The notes: generated by a model not told the origin, from the sequence alone. Numbered from the stretch's first letter, positions 15,729-25,186 are shown. The stretch is 57,238 nucleotides of DNA from Phascolarctobacterium_A sp902463975 (GCF_902463975.1 NZ_CABQHJ010000017.1:1-57238); one strand, 5' to 3'. Program-made: numbers and translations.

Positions 15729-16751
15729 TTAGCCTAATTTCAACGATGGATTAGCGTTTAAATCCAATGGACTGAAGCTACCTGTCTGATACATAAAATA
15801 CCCACGACAGGCAATCATTACGGCATTATCGGTACACAAAATCGGTGTCGGGTGTACCAGCTGGGCGCCAATCCCCTCCATAGCCTTTGCCAGCGTGTTT
15901 TGCAGTGTTTTGTTGGCAGAAACACCTCCGGCCAGTACAATTTTATTATAACCGGTATGCTGCATAGCATGCACAGCTTCCTTAACCAGTGCATCCACAA
16001 CTGCACGCTGGAAGGATGCCGCCACGTCGCTGCGGTTCACCTCACGGCCTGCCTGCTGCTGGTTGTGCAGATAATTGATTACAGCAGATTTCAGACCGCT
16101 AAAGCTGAACTCGTAAGGCTTATCCAGACGTGCTACCGGAAAATCAATAGCTTTGTCATTGCCGTCCAATGCCAGACGCTCAATTTCCGGACCGCCGGGA
16201 TAAGGCAGCCCCATAACGCGGGCAATCTTATCGAAGGCTTCGCCTGCCGCATCATCGCGCGTCTGTCCCAAAAGCTCAAAGCTGTTATAGCCGGTAACCT
16301 TCAGCAGCGCCGTATGACCGCCGCTGACAACCAGCGCCATGAACGGCGGCTTCAGCTCGCTGTCTGCCAAAAAATTGGCAAATACGTGGCCTTCAAGATG
16401 GTTGACACCTATCAACGGTTTATCCGTTGCCCAGGCCAGCGCCTTGGCGGCCGAAAGGCCGACAAGCAGCGCGCCGACCAGACCAGGTCCATAGGTAACG
16501 GCAACAGCGTCTATCTGCTCCATGCCGACGCCTGCCTGAGATAAAGCCTCATCAATAACAGGCATAATATTTTCAATATGCTTACGTGAAGCAATTTCCG
16601 GCACAACACCGCCAAATTTACGGTGAATAACGATTTGTGAGGAAATAATATTGCTCAGTACCTCACGGCCGTTCTTTACTACGGCAGCCGCAGTTTCATC
16701 ACAGCTGCTTTCAATACCTAAAATATATACATCCTTCTGCTCTTTATTCAT
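15729..16751 (-). CDS. tsaD: tRNA t6A37 threonylcarbamoyltransferase TsaD
   Basis: The 340-residue catalytic subunit that transfers threonylcarbamoyl to A37 of ANN-decoding tRNAs together with TsaB and TsaE. Family signatures seen: GIESSCDETAAAVV at the N terminus, HRKFGGVVPEIASRKH, metal-binding HLEGHV and SGGHTALL, and LAGGVSANK near the C terminus. It overlaps rimI by eight bases and closes the tsaE-tsaB-rimI-tsaD operon. Length and motifs are normal. Confidence 0.97.
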   Translation of the reverse strand: MNKEQKDVYILGIESSCDETAAAVVKNGREVLSNIISSQIVIHRKFGGVVPEIASRKHIENIMPVIDEALSQAGVGMEQIDAVAVTYGPGLVGALLVGLSAAKALAWATDKPLIGVNHLEGHVFANFLADSELKPPFMALVVSGGHTALLKVTGYNSFELLGQTRDDAAGEAFDKIARVMGLPYPGGPEIERLALDGNDKAIDFPVARLDKPYEFSFSGLKSAVINYLHNQQQAGREVNRSDVAASFQRAVVDALVKEAVHAMQHTGYNKIVLAGGVSANKTLQNTLAKAMEGIGAQLVHPTPILCTDNAVMIACRGYFMYQTGSFSPLDLNANPSLKLG

Positions 16752-17220
16752 GGCCTGCTCCTTCTTTATACAGCCACATTATAACTGCATTTTCATGATT
16801 GTCTTCGTAATAATTCGGACGAATGCCCTCGCTGGCAAAGCCACAGGTCAGATAAACCTTCTGCGCGGCAATGTTGCCCTCACGCACCTCCAGCGTCATC
16901 GCCGTAGCACCAAGCTCCCAGGCCTTGTTCACCATTGCTGCCGTCAGGCGTGTACCATAGCCTTGGCCGCGCTCCTCCTCAGCAACAGCCACACGCGTAA
17001 TCTGTGCTTCGCCAGCCACCAGCCAGAAGCCTGCATAACCGACTAACTTACCGGCACATTCCATCACCAGATAGGTAGTCAGCTCATTAGCTATTTCATT
17101 ACGCAACATATTCTCATTCCAGGCATCATAAAAGGATTGTGCCTCAATGGTAACAAGAGCCGGAATATCTGCCTCCGTCATTGCTCTGAAGCTTATTGTT
17201 GCTTGTGCTTCTTCTCCCAC
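16744..17220 (-). CDS. rimI: Ribosomal protein S18 alanine N-acetyltransferase RimI
   Basis: A 158-residue GNAT acetyltransferase with the acetyl-CoA loop EERGQGYGTRL. It acetylates the N terminus of ribosomal protein S18 in E. coli, though Firmicutes members may have other targets. The start is a GTG at 17220 inside the tsaB 3' end, with TGAGG just upstream; the first in-frame ATG would remove a conserved strand (ISFRAM). Its place between tsaB and tsaD is the usual one. Confidence 0.92.
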   Translation of the reverse strand: MGEEAQATISFRAMTEADIPALVTIEAQSFYDAWNENMLRNEIANELTTYLVMECAGKLVGYAGFWLVAGEAQITRVAVAEEERGQGYGTRLTAAMVNKAWELGATAMTLEVREGNIAAQKVYLTCGFASEGIRPNYYEDNHENAVIMWLYKEGAGHE

Positions 17221-17888
17221 AATTCCTCAGCCTCCGATCTTCTGATATAGTATGGCTCCAGGCCAAAAATTTTCTTATCGTTTTCTGCATCAAATTCTGC
17301 TAACGCAGCCAAAGCAACAGAGCTGCCTTTAGGCATACGCAATGCTTCCGGTGCTACGCTGATAAAATCAGGCAGACCGTTTTTTGCGAGCTTGCTGCAC
17401 TCGCCCAAAAGCAGCGCAGGCATTCCCTGCAGGGCAATTCTTTCCAACGCTTTTTCCGCACTGACAACCTCAACAGGTGCAAGCTCTACAAGCTCACCAT
17501 TGCGCCATTCATATAAGGCCTGATAAAAATTGCCCTTTTGCGCATCCAGCACCGGTGACAGCACCCTGCCTTCAAGCTGAATATTATAAGCCATAGCCTT
17601 TAAAGTATCAACACCGTGCAGACAGCACTGCCAGCTGTAGGCCATAGCCTCTGCCGTTGCCAGACCGATACGCAAACCGGTAAAGGAACCGGGGCCCATG
17701 CTGACAGCCAAAAGCTCGATGTCCTGCTTTTGCACACCGGTACGCTGCAGCAGCTGGTCTAATTGCGGCAGCAGTCCTTCACTGTGTGTCATCCCCATAT
17801 TTATCGTATATTCAGCTAAAATTTCCTTATCACGGCATAAAGCAATCGTGCACACCTTAGTAGCCGTATCAATTGCTAAAGTCAGCAT
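17193..17888 (-). CDS. tsaB: tRNA threonylcarbamoyladenosine biosynthesis protein TsaB
   Basis: A 231-residue inactive TsaD paralogue that scaffolds the t6A complex. It begins MLTLAIDTATKVCTIALC and has the family signature SMGPGSFTGLRIG. AGGAGG precedes the ATG at 17888. It overlaps tsaE at its start and rimI at its end, so the four-gene operon is tightly coupled. Confidence 0.96.
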   Translation of the reverse strand: MLTLAIDTATKVCTIALCRDKEILAEYTINMGMTHSEGLLPQLDQLLQRTGVQKQDIELLAVSMGPGSFTGLRIGLATAEAMAYSWQCCLHGVDTLKAMAYNIQLEGRVLSPVLDAQKGNFYQALYEWRNGELVELAPVEVVSAEKALERIALQGMPALLLGECSKLAKNGLPDFISVAPEALRMPKGSSVALAALAEFDAENDKKIFGLEPYYIRRSEAEELWEKKHKQQ

Positions 17889-18342
17889 CTTCTTCTACCT
17901 CCTGCAGCAGTTTTTCATATCTTTCACCCTGAGCCTGCAGCACAGCACGACGGCCTTCACCATCATGCAGCAATGTAATCTGCAGATATTCCTCCGGCAG
18001 CTCCTCCTTGAACAGCTCAGCCCATTCAATCAAGGTTACGCCATCGCCTCCGGCATATTCCTCAAAGCCAATGTCCTCCAGCTCTTCCGGACGGTTGAGG
18101 CGATATAAATCAAAATGCCTTATTTCCAGCTCACGCCCCTGATAGACATTCATGATGGCAAAGGTCGGACTGTTGACATCTTCAGCCGCAGCACCCAAGG
18201 CTACAGCAACACCGCGGCTGAGCAGCGTTTTGCCTGCTCCCAGATCTCCGCTCAGGCAGTACACATCACCGCTTGCTGCATGCTTGCCCAAAAGCCTTCC
18301 CAAGGCTTCCGTTGCAGCGCTGTCCTGCAAATAAATTTCCAT
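17869..18342 (-). CDS. tsaE: tRNA threonylcarbamoyladenosine biosynthesis ATPase TsaE
   Basis: A 157-residue P-loop ATPase of the t6A complex, with Walker A GDLGAGKTLL and the conserved SPTFAIMNVY and HFDLYRL segments. I use the ATG at 18342 because GAGGAG lies eight bases upstream; a TTG two codons earlier is too close to it. First gene of tsaE-tsaB-rimI-tsaD. Confidence 0.95.
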   Translation of the reverse strand: MEIYLQDSAATEALGRLLGKHAASGDVYCLSGDLGAGKTLLSRGVAVALGAAAEDVNSPTFAIMNVYQGRELEIRHFDLYRLNRPEELEDIGFEEYAGGDGVTLIEWAELFKEELPEEYLQITLLHDGEGRRAVLQAQGERYEKLLQEVEEDADFSN

Positions 18343-18395
18343 AAACAACTCTCCTCACATTTGGCAAAAGTATTTGCCATAGTAATCAATAATTT

Positions 18396-18428
18396 GAAAA
18401 AGCGGCACCAGAATTACCAGTACCGCTT
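18396..18428 (-). terminator. Terminator after the GerMN gene
   Basis: GCGGTAC / GTGCCGC stem (one G-U) with an 11-base loop followed by TTTTTC on the minus strand, just past the GerMN stop codon. Confidence 0.75.
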
Positions 18429-18436
18429 CTTTGTTT

Positions 18437-18973
18437 TTACAATAAAGTCGTATTACGCGTCAGCGGATCCTCAATATCCATATGACCACTCAAGGTAATA
18501 GCCTTTTTACCTTCTATCAGAATCTGTACCCGTTTAATTTCCGGAAACTCTGTCAAGGTATTGGTAATAGCGTAGCAAAGCATCATCTCGCCATAGGAGC
18601 CTTGTCCCTTCTTGGCCAGCTCGCGCGTAAAATCAGCATAGGCAGTGCCGTCCTGCTCAATTTTCAGACTGCGCACCTTAGTGCCGATAGGTACAACATC
18701 ATCCATCTTCGCGTCCTGCGGCTTAGTAGTCACCAAAGCAATCAAAGCATTTTCCGGCAAACTTTTGCCGTTATCCTTCATCGTAATTTTTTCCGGCAAC
18801 AGCTTTTCGCTGCCATCGGAAGCTGCGCGATAAACAATAAAGCTGATATCCTTTTTTTCCTGCACTACAGCAGTTGCCGCATTCTTAGCATCCTCTTTCG
18901 GCGGAACATTTTCACTGCAACCGCTTGCTATTACTGCACACAAAAGCAGCATCAATAAAATTAGCTTTCTCAT
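18437..18973 (-). CDS. GerMN-domain lipoprotein
   Basis: A 178-residue lipoprotein: signal peptide with lipobox at C19 (CAVIASGC) and a GerMN (sporulation/germination GerM-type) domain (VPIGTKVRSLKIEQDGTAYADFT, LTEFPEIKRVQILIEGKK). GerM is known from Bacillus sporulation, but the domain is widespread in non-sporulating relatives, often next to cell-wall hydrolases as here. I chose the ATG at 18973 because GGAGG lies upstream and the signal peptide starts there. It follows the amidase gene by 16 bases. Confidence 0.88.
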   Translation of the reverse strand: MRKLILLMLLLCAVIASGCSENVPPKEDAKNAATAVVQEKKDISFIVYRAASDGSEKLLPEKITMKDNGKSLPENALIALVTTKPQDAKMDDVVPIGTKVRSLKIEQDGTAYADFTRELAKKGQGSYGEMMLCYAITNTLTEFPEIKRVQILIEGKKAITLSGHMDIEDPLTRNTTLL

Positions 18974-18989
18974 TCTTGCCGCCTCCGTA

Positions 18990-20264
18990 TTATGCAAAAT
19001 ATTTTTCAATGCCTTCAGCAATCAGGCGAGCTGTTTTCTTTTGGAACCATTGTCCCTTCATCAAGGTCAGCTCCTTTTCATTGCTGATGAAGCACATTTC
19101 AACCAAAACTGCCGGCATACTAATACGCTTGATAACATAAAAGTTTGCCTGACGTACACCCAGATCATCTACACCGAAATTAGCTGCCAGCTTATTTTGG
19201 ATATTTTTGGCTAAGCGCAAATCATTATCGGTTTTCGGATAGTAGTATGTAGAAAAGCCGCCGATATTTTTATTGACAGAAGAATTGATATGCAGGCTGA
19301 CGAACATATCTGAATTATATTTTTCACCAACATTTACACGTGCCTGCAGCTCCTCAGCATCACTAGCATTAGGTCCGAATACATCAACATCGGTAGTACG
19401 CGTCATATAAACCTTGGCACCCTTATCTTCCAGAATTTCCTTAACTATTTTTGTAATAGCCAGGGTGATATTTTTTTCCTTAGTACCGTCACTGCCGATA
19501 GCGCCCGGATCGCTGCCGCCATGGCCTGCATCTAAGGTAATAATTTTACCGTCAAGACCGCCGCTTGTACGGAACCTGCCGTTTCCTTTGATTACCGCAA
19601 GCTTATCAGTATCAGATTTATTGACCGGTTTGTTTACCGTTGTTTCTGTTTTAGCAGCTACAGTATTTTTCTTATTGTCAACCTTCTTGGTTTCGGTTTT
19701 CTTTTTATTATTCTTTTTCTTATCGGGTGTCTTAACCACTGTAGTATTTGTCTTGACAACAGTATTTTGCTTGATGCTGCTGTTAGTCTTTGTCGGACGG
19801 TTGCTTACTACCGGTCTGTTGCTTACAACGGTGGTTGCAGCACCGGAACCGCTGTAGGAAGCCTGCCTTGGCGTAATATCAAGCACTACGCGGAAGGGAC
19901 GGCCTGTTGCAGGATCCTTCTTTAAGACGAAAGCCTTATAGCTTTTTTCCAGCAGGCGCTGTTTCAGCGGTACACGCACCACCGTATAGCTGCCTTTATC
20001 CACAATTTTCAAGGAATCAACCAAAGAGCTTTTTACAGCCTTACTCTGCGGCACCTGCGCTCCCTTATCAGCGTTTACCGTCAAATTCAGCGTATTGCCA
20101 TCCATATCAACAGCATAGCCTGCAGTATCCGTTACATCAACAACAATACGCAGAACGTCTGCTTTATTGACACCCCATTTTACATCTGTTATCTGCGCCG
20201 CCTGAGCAACCGCGCCTAAAAGCATACAGCAGGCCAAAAGCGTCAGCAGGAAAATCTTGCGCAA
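18990..20264 (-). CDS. N-acetylmuramoyl-L-alanine amidase (AMIN + Amidase_3)
   Basis: A secreted cell-wall hydrolase of about 424 residues: signal peptide, an AMIN domain that targets septal peptidoglycan or pili, a long Lys/Thr/Asn-rich low-complexity linker, and an Amidase_3 domain with zinc-ligand motifs (LDAGHGGSDPGAIG, SLHINSS) and a final catalytic stretch (VLVEMCFISNEKE). I choose the TTG at 20264: GAGGTGG ends five bases before it, and the GTG three codons upstream lies within that Shine-Dalgarno. The protein then begins MRKIFLLTLLACC. Confidence 0.92.
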   Translation of the reverse strand: MRKIFLLTLLACCMLLGAVAQAAQITDVKWGVNKADVLRIVVDVTDTAGYAVDMDGNTLNLTVNADKGAQVPQSKAVKSSLVDSLKIVDKGSYTVVRVPLKQRLLEKSYKAFVLKKDPATGRPFRVVLDITPRQASYSGSGAATTVVSNRPVVSNRPTKTNSSIKQNTVVKTNTTVVKTPDKKKNNKKKTETKKVDNKKNTVAAKTETTVNKPVNKSDTDKLAVIKGNGRFRTSGGLDGKIITLDAGHGGSDPGAIGSDGTKEKNITLAITKIVKEILEDKGAKVYMTRTTDVDVFGPNASDAEELQARVNVGEKYNSDMFVSLHINSSVNKNIGGFSTYYYPKTDNDLRLAKNIQNKLAANFGVDDLGVRQANFYVIKRISMPAVLVEMCFISNEKELTLMKGQWFQKKTARLIAEGIEKYFA

Positions 20265-20368
20265 TAGTTCCACCTCGCAAACTTATATACCCTTACTAAA
20301 GATTTTACTTCAACAATATATTTTAACACTAATTGCGGAAGTCTGTAAACAAAATTAGTATTAAAGCA

Positions 20369-21919
20369 TTAATTGCCTTTCAGAACCTCATGTCGCGCTT
20401 CCGGCAAATATTGCGCCAGCTCACCTGCTGCCAGACCAATATCAATACCACTGATATCCGCAGCCTTTCCATGCAGATAAACACCGCAAACAGCAGCCTC
20501 CTGCAAAGTAATCTCCTGCGCTGCCAGACCGGCAATAATACCTGTCAGCACATCACCGCTGCCACCTGTAGCCAAGACACTAGAGCCAGTGCTGTTGACA
20601 TAAACAGTGCCGTCCGGGCAGGCAATAACTGTCGGCGCTCCCTTGAGCACCAGTATAGCATTCCATTCCTTAGCGTATTGCATAGCAATATTAATACGGT
20701 CAGCATTAATTTCACTGATTTCCTTGCCAATAAGGCGTGCCATTTCGCCAGGATGCGGTGTCAGCACCTTTGCTGCCTGCATCTGCGTCAAAATTTCTGT
20801 ATGTCCCTGCAAAGCTGTCAGTGCATCTGCGTCAATAACAACAGGCACCTGCAGCTGCAGCAATATATCGCGCACTGCCTGCTGGGTGCTTTCGCTGGTG
20901 CCTAAGCCGGGGCCAATCGCCAGCACGTCAGCTGCATTAGCATTTTTCGCAACATCGCCTGCAGCACCACCGCCCAAAATACCAGGCATGCGCTCCAGCA
21001 AGCCATGCACCATAACCTCTGTCAGCTTGCCTGCAAGCACATCACGGCTGCTGAGCGGTGTATAAAGCGAAACAAGACCAGCGCCTGCCTTAACAGCAGC
21101 GTAGCTGCTCAAGGCTGCAGCACCGGTAAAACCGGGGCTACCAGCGCAGATTACAGCGCGTCCGGCATCACCCTTATGCGCATCTGCCTTACGCAGCGGC
21201 AGCAGCTCGCGCACAATATCGTCTGTCAGACGATATTTTTTGCTCGCACATTCATCAACCATTTTTGCAGGCATACCAATATCTGCCAGCTCAATATCAC
21301 CGCAATATTCGCGACCTGGATAAAGTAAAAGACCGGTTTTCAGCAAAGCCATAGTTACAGTTTTATCTGCACGCACTGCATTTTCAGCAACAGCACCATT
21401 ATCTGCATTTACACCCGTAGGCACATCAACAGCAACAATATATTTTTCGCTTTCATTCAACAGCTTGCAGGCACGCAGAATATCTCCCTCCAGCTCGCCG
21501 TGGAAACCAGTTCCTGCTAACGCATCAACCAACAAATCTGCCTTGGCAACAGCCAGCTCCGCCAGCAGCCAATCATCCTCGCTGGCAATAGCCTCTACCT
21601 TAGCATCAGTTTTTTGCAGCATCGCAAGCTCTGCTGCAGCATCACCGGTCACAGCCTCCAATGCCTTGCCCACAACAAAAACGCGTACTTTGGCGCCATA
21701 ATTTTGCAGCCAACGGGCAGCACCGAAGCCATCACCGCCATTATTGCCGCCACCGCAAAAAACAACTACGCTTTCTCCATCCAGCTCATCTAAGCTATCA
21801 TTAACAGCATCGGCAACAGCCTGCGCTGCATTATCCATCAATAAGATTCCCGGTACAGCATATTCCGCTGTCGCCAGTTGATCAAGCTGTTTCATTTCCT
21901 GTACATTTACTAATTTCAT
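20369..21919 (-). CDS. nnr: Bifunctional NAD(P)H-hydrate epimerase / ADP-dependent dehydratase
   Basis: A 516-residue metabolite-repair enzyme that restores damaged NAD(P)H hydrates. The N-terminal epimerase half carries CGGGNNGGDGFGAARWL; the C-terminal kinase-like dehydratase half has GSPGFTGAAAL, LTPHPGEMARL and TGGSGDVLTGIIAGL. The fusion is normal for bacteria. Its start overlaps the acpS stop by four bases (ATGA), as commonly seen. Confidence 0.96.
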   Translation of the reverse strand: MKLVNVQEMKQLDQLATAEYAVPGILLMDNAAQAVADAVNDSLDELDGESVVVFCGGGNNGGDGFGAARWLQNYGAKVRVFVVGKALEAVTGDAAAELAMLQKTDAKVEAIASEDDWLLAELAVAKADLLVDALAGTGFHGELEGDILRACKLLNESEKYIVAVDVPTGVNADNGAVAENAVRADKTVTMALLKTGLLLYPGREYCGDIELADIGMPAKMVDECASKKYRLTDDIVRELLPLRKADAHKGDAGRAVICAGSPGFTGAAALSSYAAVKAGAGLVSLYTPLSSRDVLAGKLTEVMVHGLLERMPGILGGGAAGDVAKNANAADVLAIGPGLGTSESTQQAVRDILLQLQVPVVIDADALTALQGHTEILTQMQAAKVLTPHPGEMARLIGKEISEINADRINIAMQYAKEWNAILVLKGAPTVIACPDGTVYVNSTGSSVLATGGSGDVLTGIIAGLAAQEITLQEAAVCGVYLHGKAADISGIDIGLAAGELAQYLPEARHEVLKGN

Positions 21920-22293
21920 TTGTCATCCTCCATTATCACATAGGCCACAGCAAAATCTCTGCTATGGCTCAGGCTGATTTGTATATTTTTTACGCCAAGC
22001 TGTCTGGACAGCGCTGCAAAGTGCCCGCTAAGCTGCACCAAAGGTTTACCTAATGCATCATTAGCTACAGCTATTTCCTGCAATGAACCTTCTCTCAGGC
22101 CTGTTCCCAAAGCCTTCAGCACTGCTTCCTTAGCTGCAAAACGAGCTGCAAAGCTTGCTGCTGCCTGCTGGCCACGGCTTTGGCAATAAGCAGCCTCCTT
22201 TGCTGTAAATACACGCTGAATGAAAGACTCGCGCTTTATTGCCCGGGCAATACGTTCTATTTCGATAATATCACAGCCAATGCCTACAATCAT
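21916..22293 (-). CDS. acpS: Holo-[acyl-carrier-protein] synthase AcpS
   Basis: A 125-residue phosphopantetheinyl transferase that activates ACP. It starts MIVGIGCDIIEIERI and has the metal and CoA-binding motif FAAKEAVLKALG. AGGAGTG precedes the ATG. It forms a two-gene operon with the hydrate-repair enzyme. Confidence 0.97.
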   Translation of the reverse strand: MIVGIGCDIIEIERIARAIKRESFIQRVFTAKEAAYCQSRGQQAAASFAARFAAKEAVLKALGTGLREGSLQEIAVANDALGKPLVQLSGHFAALSRQLGVKNIQISLSHSRDFAVAYVIMEDDK

Positions 22294-22456
22294 CTACTTT
22301 CACTCCTTCACGCAGCTTTTTAACTTAACTATTATTAATTCTTGCAAGTATATCTAAAATCCTTTTTTTATTTTTGTTTTTCACAAAAAGGTTGCAAAAT
22401 TTAAAGAGAGGCTTCTTTTACCACAGATATCGGCAAGCTTTACTTCTTCATCATTG

Positions 22457-22495
22457 CAAAAATCCCCGATATCGCGCAAATACGCAATACCGGGG
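22457..22495 (-). terminator. Terminator downstream of ggt
   Basis: A 32-base inverted repeat (CCCCGGTATTGCG ... CGCGATATCGGGG, imperfect) followed by ATTTTTG on the minus strand, about 30 bases past the ggt stop. Confidence 0.75.
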
Positions 22496-22524
22496 AAATA
22501 GTTTTTTATTAAGCTGCTGTTAAA

Positions 22525-24053
22525 TCAGAAGCAGGCAATCTGTCCGTCTGTACGCTTTTCAGTTGCACCGCACAGCACGCCATCCTCATCACGGATAATA
22601 ATCTGTCCGCGGCCCATATGATACGGGTCGGGCTGAACCACAACGTTATGGCCCATACGCTGCAGCTGACGGATAATGTGGTTAGGAGTATCCTGTTCCA
22701 CCTCTACAGTTTTACCGCCGATCCACTGCCATCTCGGAGCATCCAGCGCCTGCTGCGGATTCAGGCCGAAATCAATCATGTTCATAGCAACCTGAACATG
22801 AGCCTGCGGCTGCATAAAGCCGCCCATAATACCAAAGGCACTAACAGCCTGACCATCCTTGGTCATGAAGGCAGGAATAATGGTGTGATACGGACGCTTG
22901 CCACCCTGCAGTGCATTCGGATGATTTTCATCAAAAGAGAAGTTCTCGGCACGGTCATTAAAGGAAATGGAAGTTCCTGGTACAACGATACCACTGCCAA
23001 AGCCACGATAGTTGCTCTGAATCATGCTGACCATATTACCTTCGGCATCAGCGGTGCAGAAGTAAACAGTGCTGCTGTAACGCGGGTCACCTACAACCGG
23101 CTCCAGTGCTTTATCATTAATCAGAGCACGGCGGTCTGCGGCATAACGCTCGCTCAAAAGCTGCTCGGCAGTAACCTTCATGTAGGAAGGCTCGGCAACA
23201 TATTCTTTAGTATCAACAAAGCTCAGCTTCATAGCTTCGATTTGCTTGTGCATTGTTTCTACAGTATCGCGTTCGGTAAAGTTATAGCCCTTAAGAATAT
23301 TCAGCGCCATAAGTACGGTAATACCATGACCGTTAGGAGGCAGCTCCCAGATATCGTAGCCACGATAGTTAACGCTCAGCGGTTCAACCCATTCCGGCTT
23401 ATAGGCTTCAAGGTCGCTCTTGCGCAGGAAGCCGTTATGTTCTTGCATAAAAGCATCAATCTTATCTGCCAGTTCACCTTTATAGAAAGCATCGCCATAG
23501 GTTTCGGCAATCAGGCGCAGGCTTTTAGCCATATCGGGATTCTTGAATACTTCGCCCGGCTGCAGCCAATGTCCGTTAGGCTCAAAGGTATCAAACCAGC
23601 CTTTGAATTCCGGTCTATCTTTATATTTAGTATAGAAGCCGTCAGCCTCTTCCCACAGGCGACTCATGTTCGGAGAAACAGGATAGCCGTTTTCCGCATA
23701 GTTGATGGAGGGTTCCATAACAGTTTTGATAGGCAGCTTGCCAAACTTTTTATGAATTTCCATCCATGCGCCTACAGCACCCGGAACGTTAATCGGCTCA
23801 ACACCATAGGGAGGAATTTTATCAAAGCCACGTTCCTTCAAAGCGGCGATAGAAGCAGCCATCGGAGCCGGACCGCTGCCGTTAATGCCATACAGCTTGC
23901 CCTTATACCAGATAAGTGCAAAGCAGTCACTGCCCAGGCCATTACCGGTAGGCTCAACTACAGGCTGACAGGTTGCAACAGTAATAGCAGCATCAATTGC
24001 GTTACCGCCCTTAAGCAAGGTTTGCAGGCCTGCGGAAGCAAAAGGTATTTTAC
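22525..24053 (-). pseudogene. Gamma-glutamyltransferase (YwrD-like), 5'-truncated
   Basis: The frame encodes most of a gamma-glutamyltranspeptidase: GLQTLLKGGNAIDAA, catalytic-thread region YSSTVYFCTADAEGN with the expected nucleophile Thr, and the GIMGGFMQPQAH oxyanion segment. Family members have about 30 more residues before ASAGL, including a conserved start like NGMVATSQPLA; these are absent. Homology begins abruptly near 24053. Upstream, the frame stays open through the rpsI terminator to a TTG at 24159 four bases from the rpsI stop, but with no Shine-Dalgarno, no promoter and non-homologous residues. I read this as a gene that lost its 5' end; the rest is intact, so the loss may be recent. 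Confidence 0.65.
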
Positions 24054-24082
24054 AGACATAAAACCAACAACACAGACAATAC

Positions 24083-24112
24083 AAAAACTCCGCAACTGCA
24101 ATAGTTGCGGAG
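24083..24112 (-). terminator. Terminator of rplM-rpsI (lies inside the ggt reading frame)
   Basis: A 10-bp perfect stem CTCCGCAACT / AGTTGCGGAG with a 5-base loop and TTTTTG on the minus strand, about 50 bases past the rpsI stop. It is within the frame that runs into the truncated ggt. Confidence 0.93.
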
Positions 24113-24162
24113 TAATTTGTGCGATTTGTGTTTGTGATTGGTGCTTGACAGTAAACCAAAAA

Positions 24163-24555
24163 TTAACGTTTGGAGAACTGGCTAGCTTTACGAGCTTTCT
24201 TCAAGCCGTATTTACGACGTTCTTTTTCGCGCGGGTCGCGAGTCAGGAAGCCTGCTTTTTTCAGAGCAGGACGGAATTCAGCGTCAACTTTCAGCAGAGC
24301 GCGAGCAATGCCGTGACGGATAGCACCAGCTTGGCCGGAAATGCCGCCGCCGTTTACGTTAACGAGTACGTCATATTTGCCTTTGGTTTCGGTAACTTCG
24401 AGCGGTTGGTTAACAATCAGCTCTAAGGTTTTCAGACCAAAGTATTTGTTCAATTCACGGTCGTTGATAACGATGTTGCCTTCACCCGGAACCAGGCGAA
24501 CGCGAGCAACAGAAGATTTACGACGACCAGTTGCGTTATAAGTAACTACTGCCAT
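24163..24555 (-). CDS. rpsI: 30S ribosomal protein S9
   Basis: The 130-residue small-subunit protein whose C-terminal tail reaches the P-site tRNA. It has GRRKSSVARVRLVPG, GISGQAGAIRHGIARAL and the diagnostic end KKARKASQFSKR. GGGAGG lies upstream of the ATG. It follows rplM by 21 bases in the universal rplM-rpsI pair. Confidence 0.98.
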   Translation of the reverse strand: MAVVTYNATGRRKSSVARVRLVPGEGNIVINDRELNKYFGLKTLELIVNQPLEVTETKGKYDVLVNVNGGGISGQAGAIRHGIARALLKVDAEFRPALKKAGFLTRDPREKERRKYGLKKARKASQFSKR

Positions 24556-24576
24556 TTATTTGTTCCCTCCCGGATA

Positions 24577-25014
24577 TTATCTAACGTTGATTTCCATTAC
24601 TTCAGGTTTTTGAGCTGCATGCGGATGTTCGCTGCCAGCATATACATGAAGTTTGGAGAAAATTTGAGCGCCGAGGCTGTTGTGCGGAATCATGCCTTTA
24701 ACAGCGAGCTCTACCATTCTTACAGGGTTTTTCTTCAGCATGTCGCCAGCTTTTACATAGCTGTCGCCGCCGAGATAACCAGAATGACGGAAATAGATTT
24801 TGTGAGTCAGTTTTTTGCCGGTCAGAACAACCTTATCTGCATTGATAATGATTACGTGATCACCGGTGTCCATGTGCGGGGTAAAGGTCGGTTTGTGTTT
24901 ACCGCGCAGGACTTTTGCAACCTCTGCAGCCAGGCGGCCCAGAGTTTTATCAGCTGCGTCAACAACGTACCATTTGTGTTCGATGTTAGACGGATTAGCC
25001 ATAAAAGATTTCAT
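24577..25014 (-). CDS. rplM: 50S ribosomal protein L13
   Basis: A 145-residue large-subunit protein with WYVVDAADKTLGRLAAEVAK, LRGKHKPTFTPHMDTGDHVI and the C-terminal Ala-rich end. I take the ATG at 25014 (MKSFMANPSN) with GGAGG upstream; the frame extends 31 codons further into the leader but that part is not L13. A strong promoter of its own lies about 100 bases upstream, so it need not depend on the ECF/truA operon. Confidence 0.97.
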   Translation of the reverse strand: MKSFMANPSNIEHKWYVVDAADKTLGRLAAEVAKVLRGKHKPTFTPHMDTGDHVIIINADKVVLTGKKLTHKIYFRHSGYLGGDSYVKAGDMLKKNPVRMVELAVKGMIPHNSLGAQIFSKLHVYAGSEHPHAAQKPEVMEINVR

Positions 25015-25109
25015 CGCTTGTGTCCCTCCTAGATATTTTCCAAATATACAGTTCGTTGCGATCTTCTCACCGTATTTCGGGGCTAGTGAAATCAAGCGGA
25101 AAATCACGT
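25015..25109 (-). promoter_or_regulatory. rplM leader, possible L13 autoregulatory RNA
   Basis: About 95 bases of untranslated leader between the predicted start at 25109 and the rplM ATG, containing the segment GCCCCGAAATACGGTGAG and TTTGGAAAATATC beside the Shine-Dalgarno. Firmicutes rplM-rpsI operons often have an L13 leader at this position. I cannot confirm the consensus structure by eye. Confidence 0.45.
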
Positions 25110-25115
25110 AGATAT

Positions 25116-25144
25116 ATTATACGCAACTTAAGAGTTTAAGTCAA
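25116..25144 (-). promoter_or_regulatory. rplM-rpsI promoter
   Basis: TTGACT (25139-25144), 17 bases, TATAAT (25116-25121) on the minus strand, a near-consensus promoter in the truA-rplM gap. Confidence 0.88.
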
Positions 25145-25186
25145 GTATTTTTGTTAAAATTTTAGCATTTTCCAAGAGTTTTTACA

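Noticed and set aside
18690..20264. Sporulation locus (GerMN plus N-acetylmuramoyl-L-alanine amidase)
   Set aside because: GerMN and AMIN/Amidase_3 proteins are widespread in non-sporulating bacteria, and no other spore gene is in the window.
22618..24426. 602-codon plus-strand open frame opposite ggt and rpsI
   Set aside because: Antisense shadow spanning two recognised genes; Cys/His/Ile-rich composition typical of reverse frames and no start signal.
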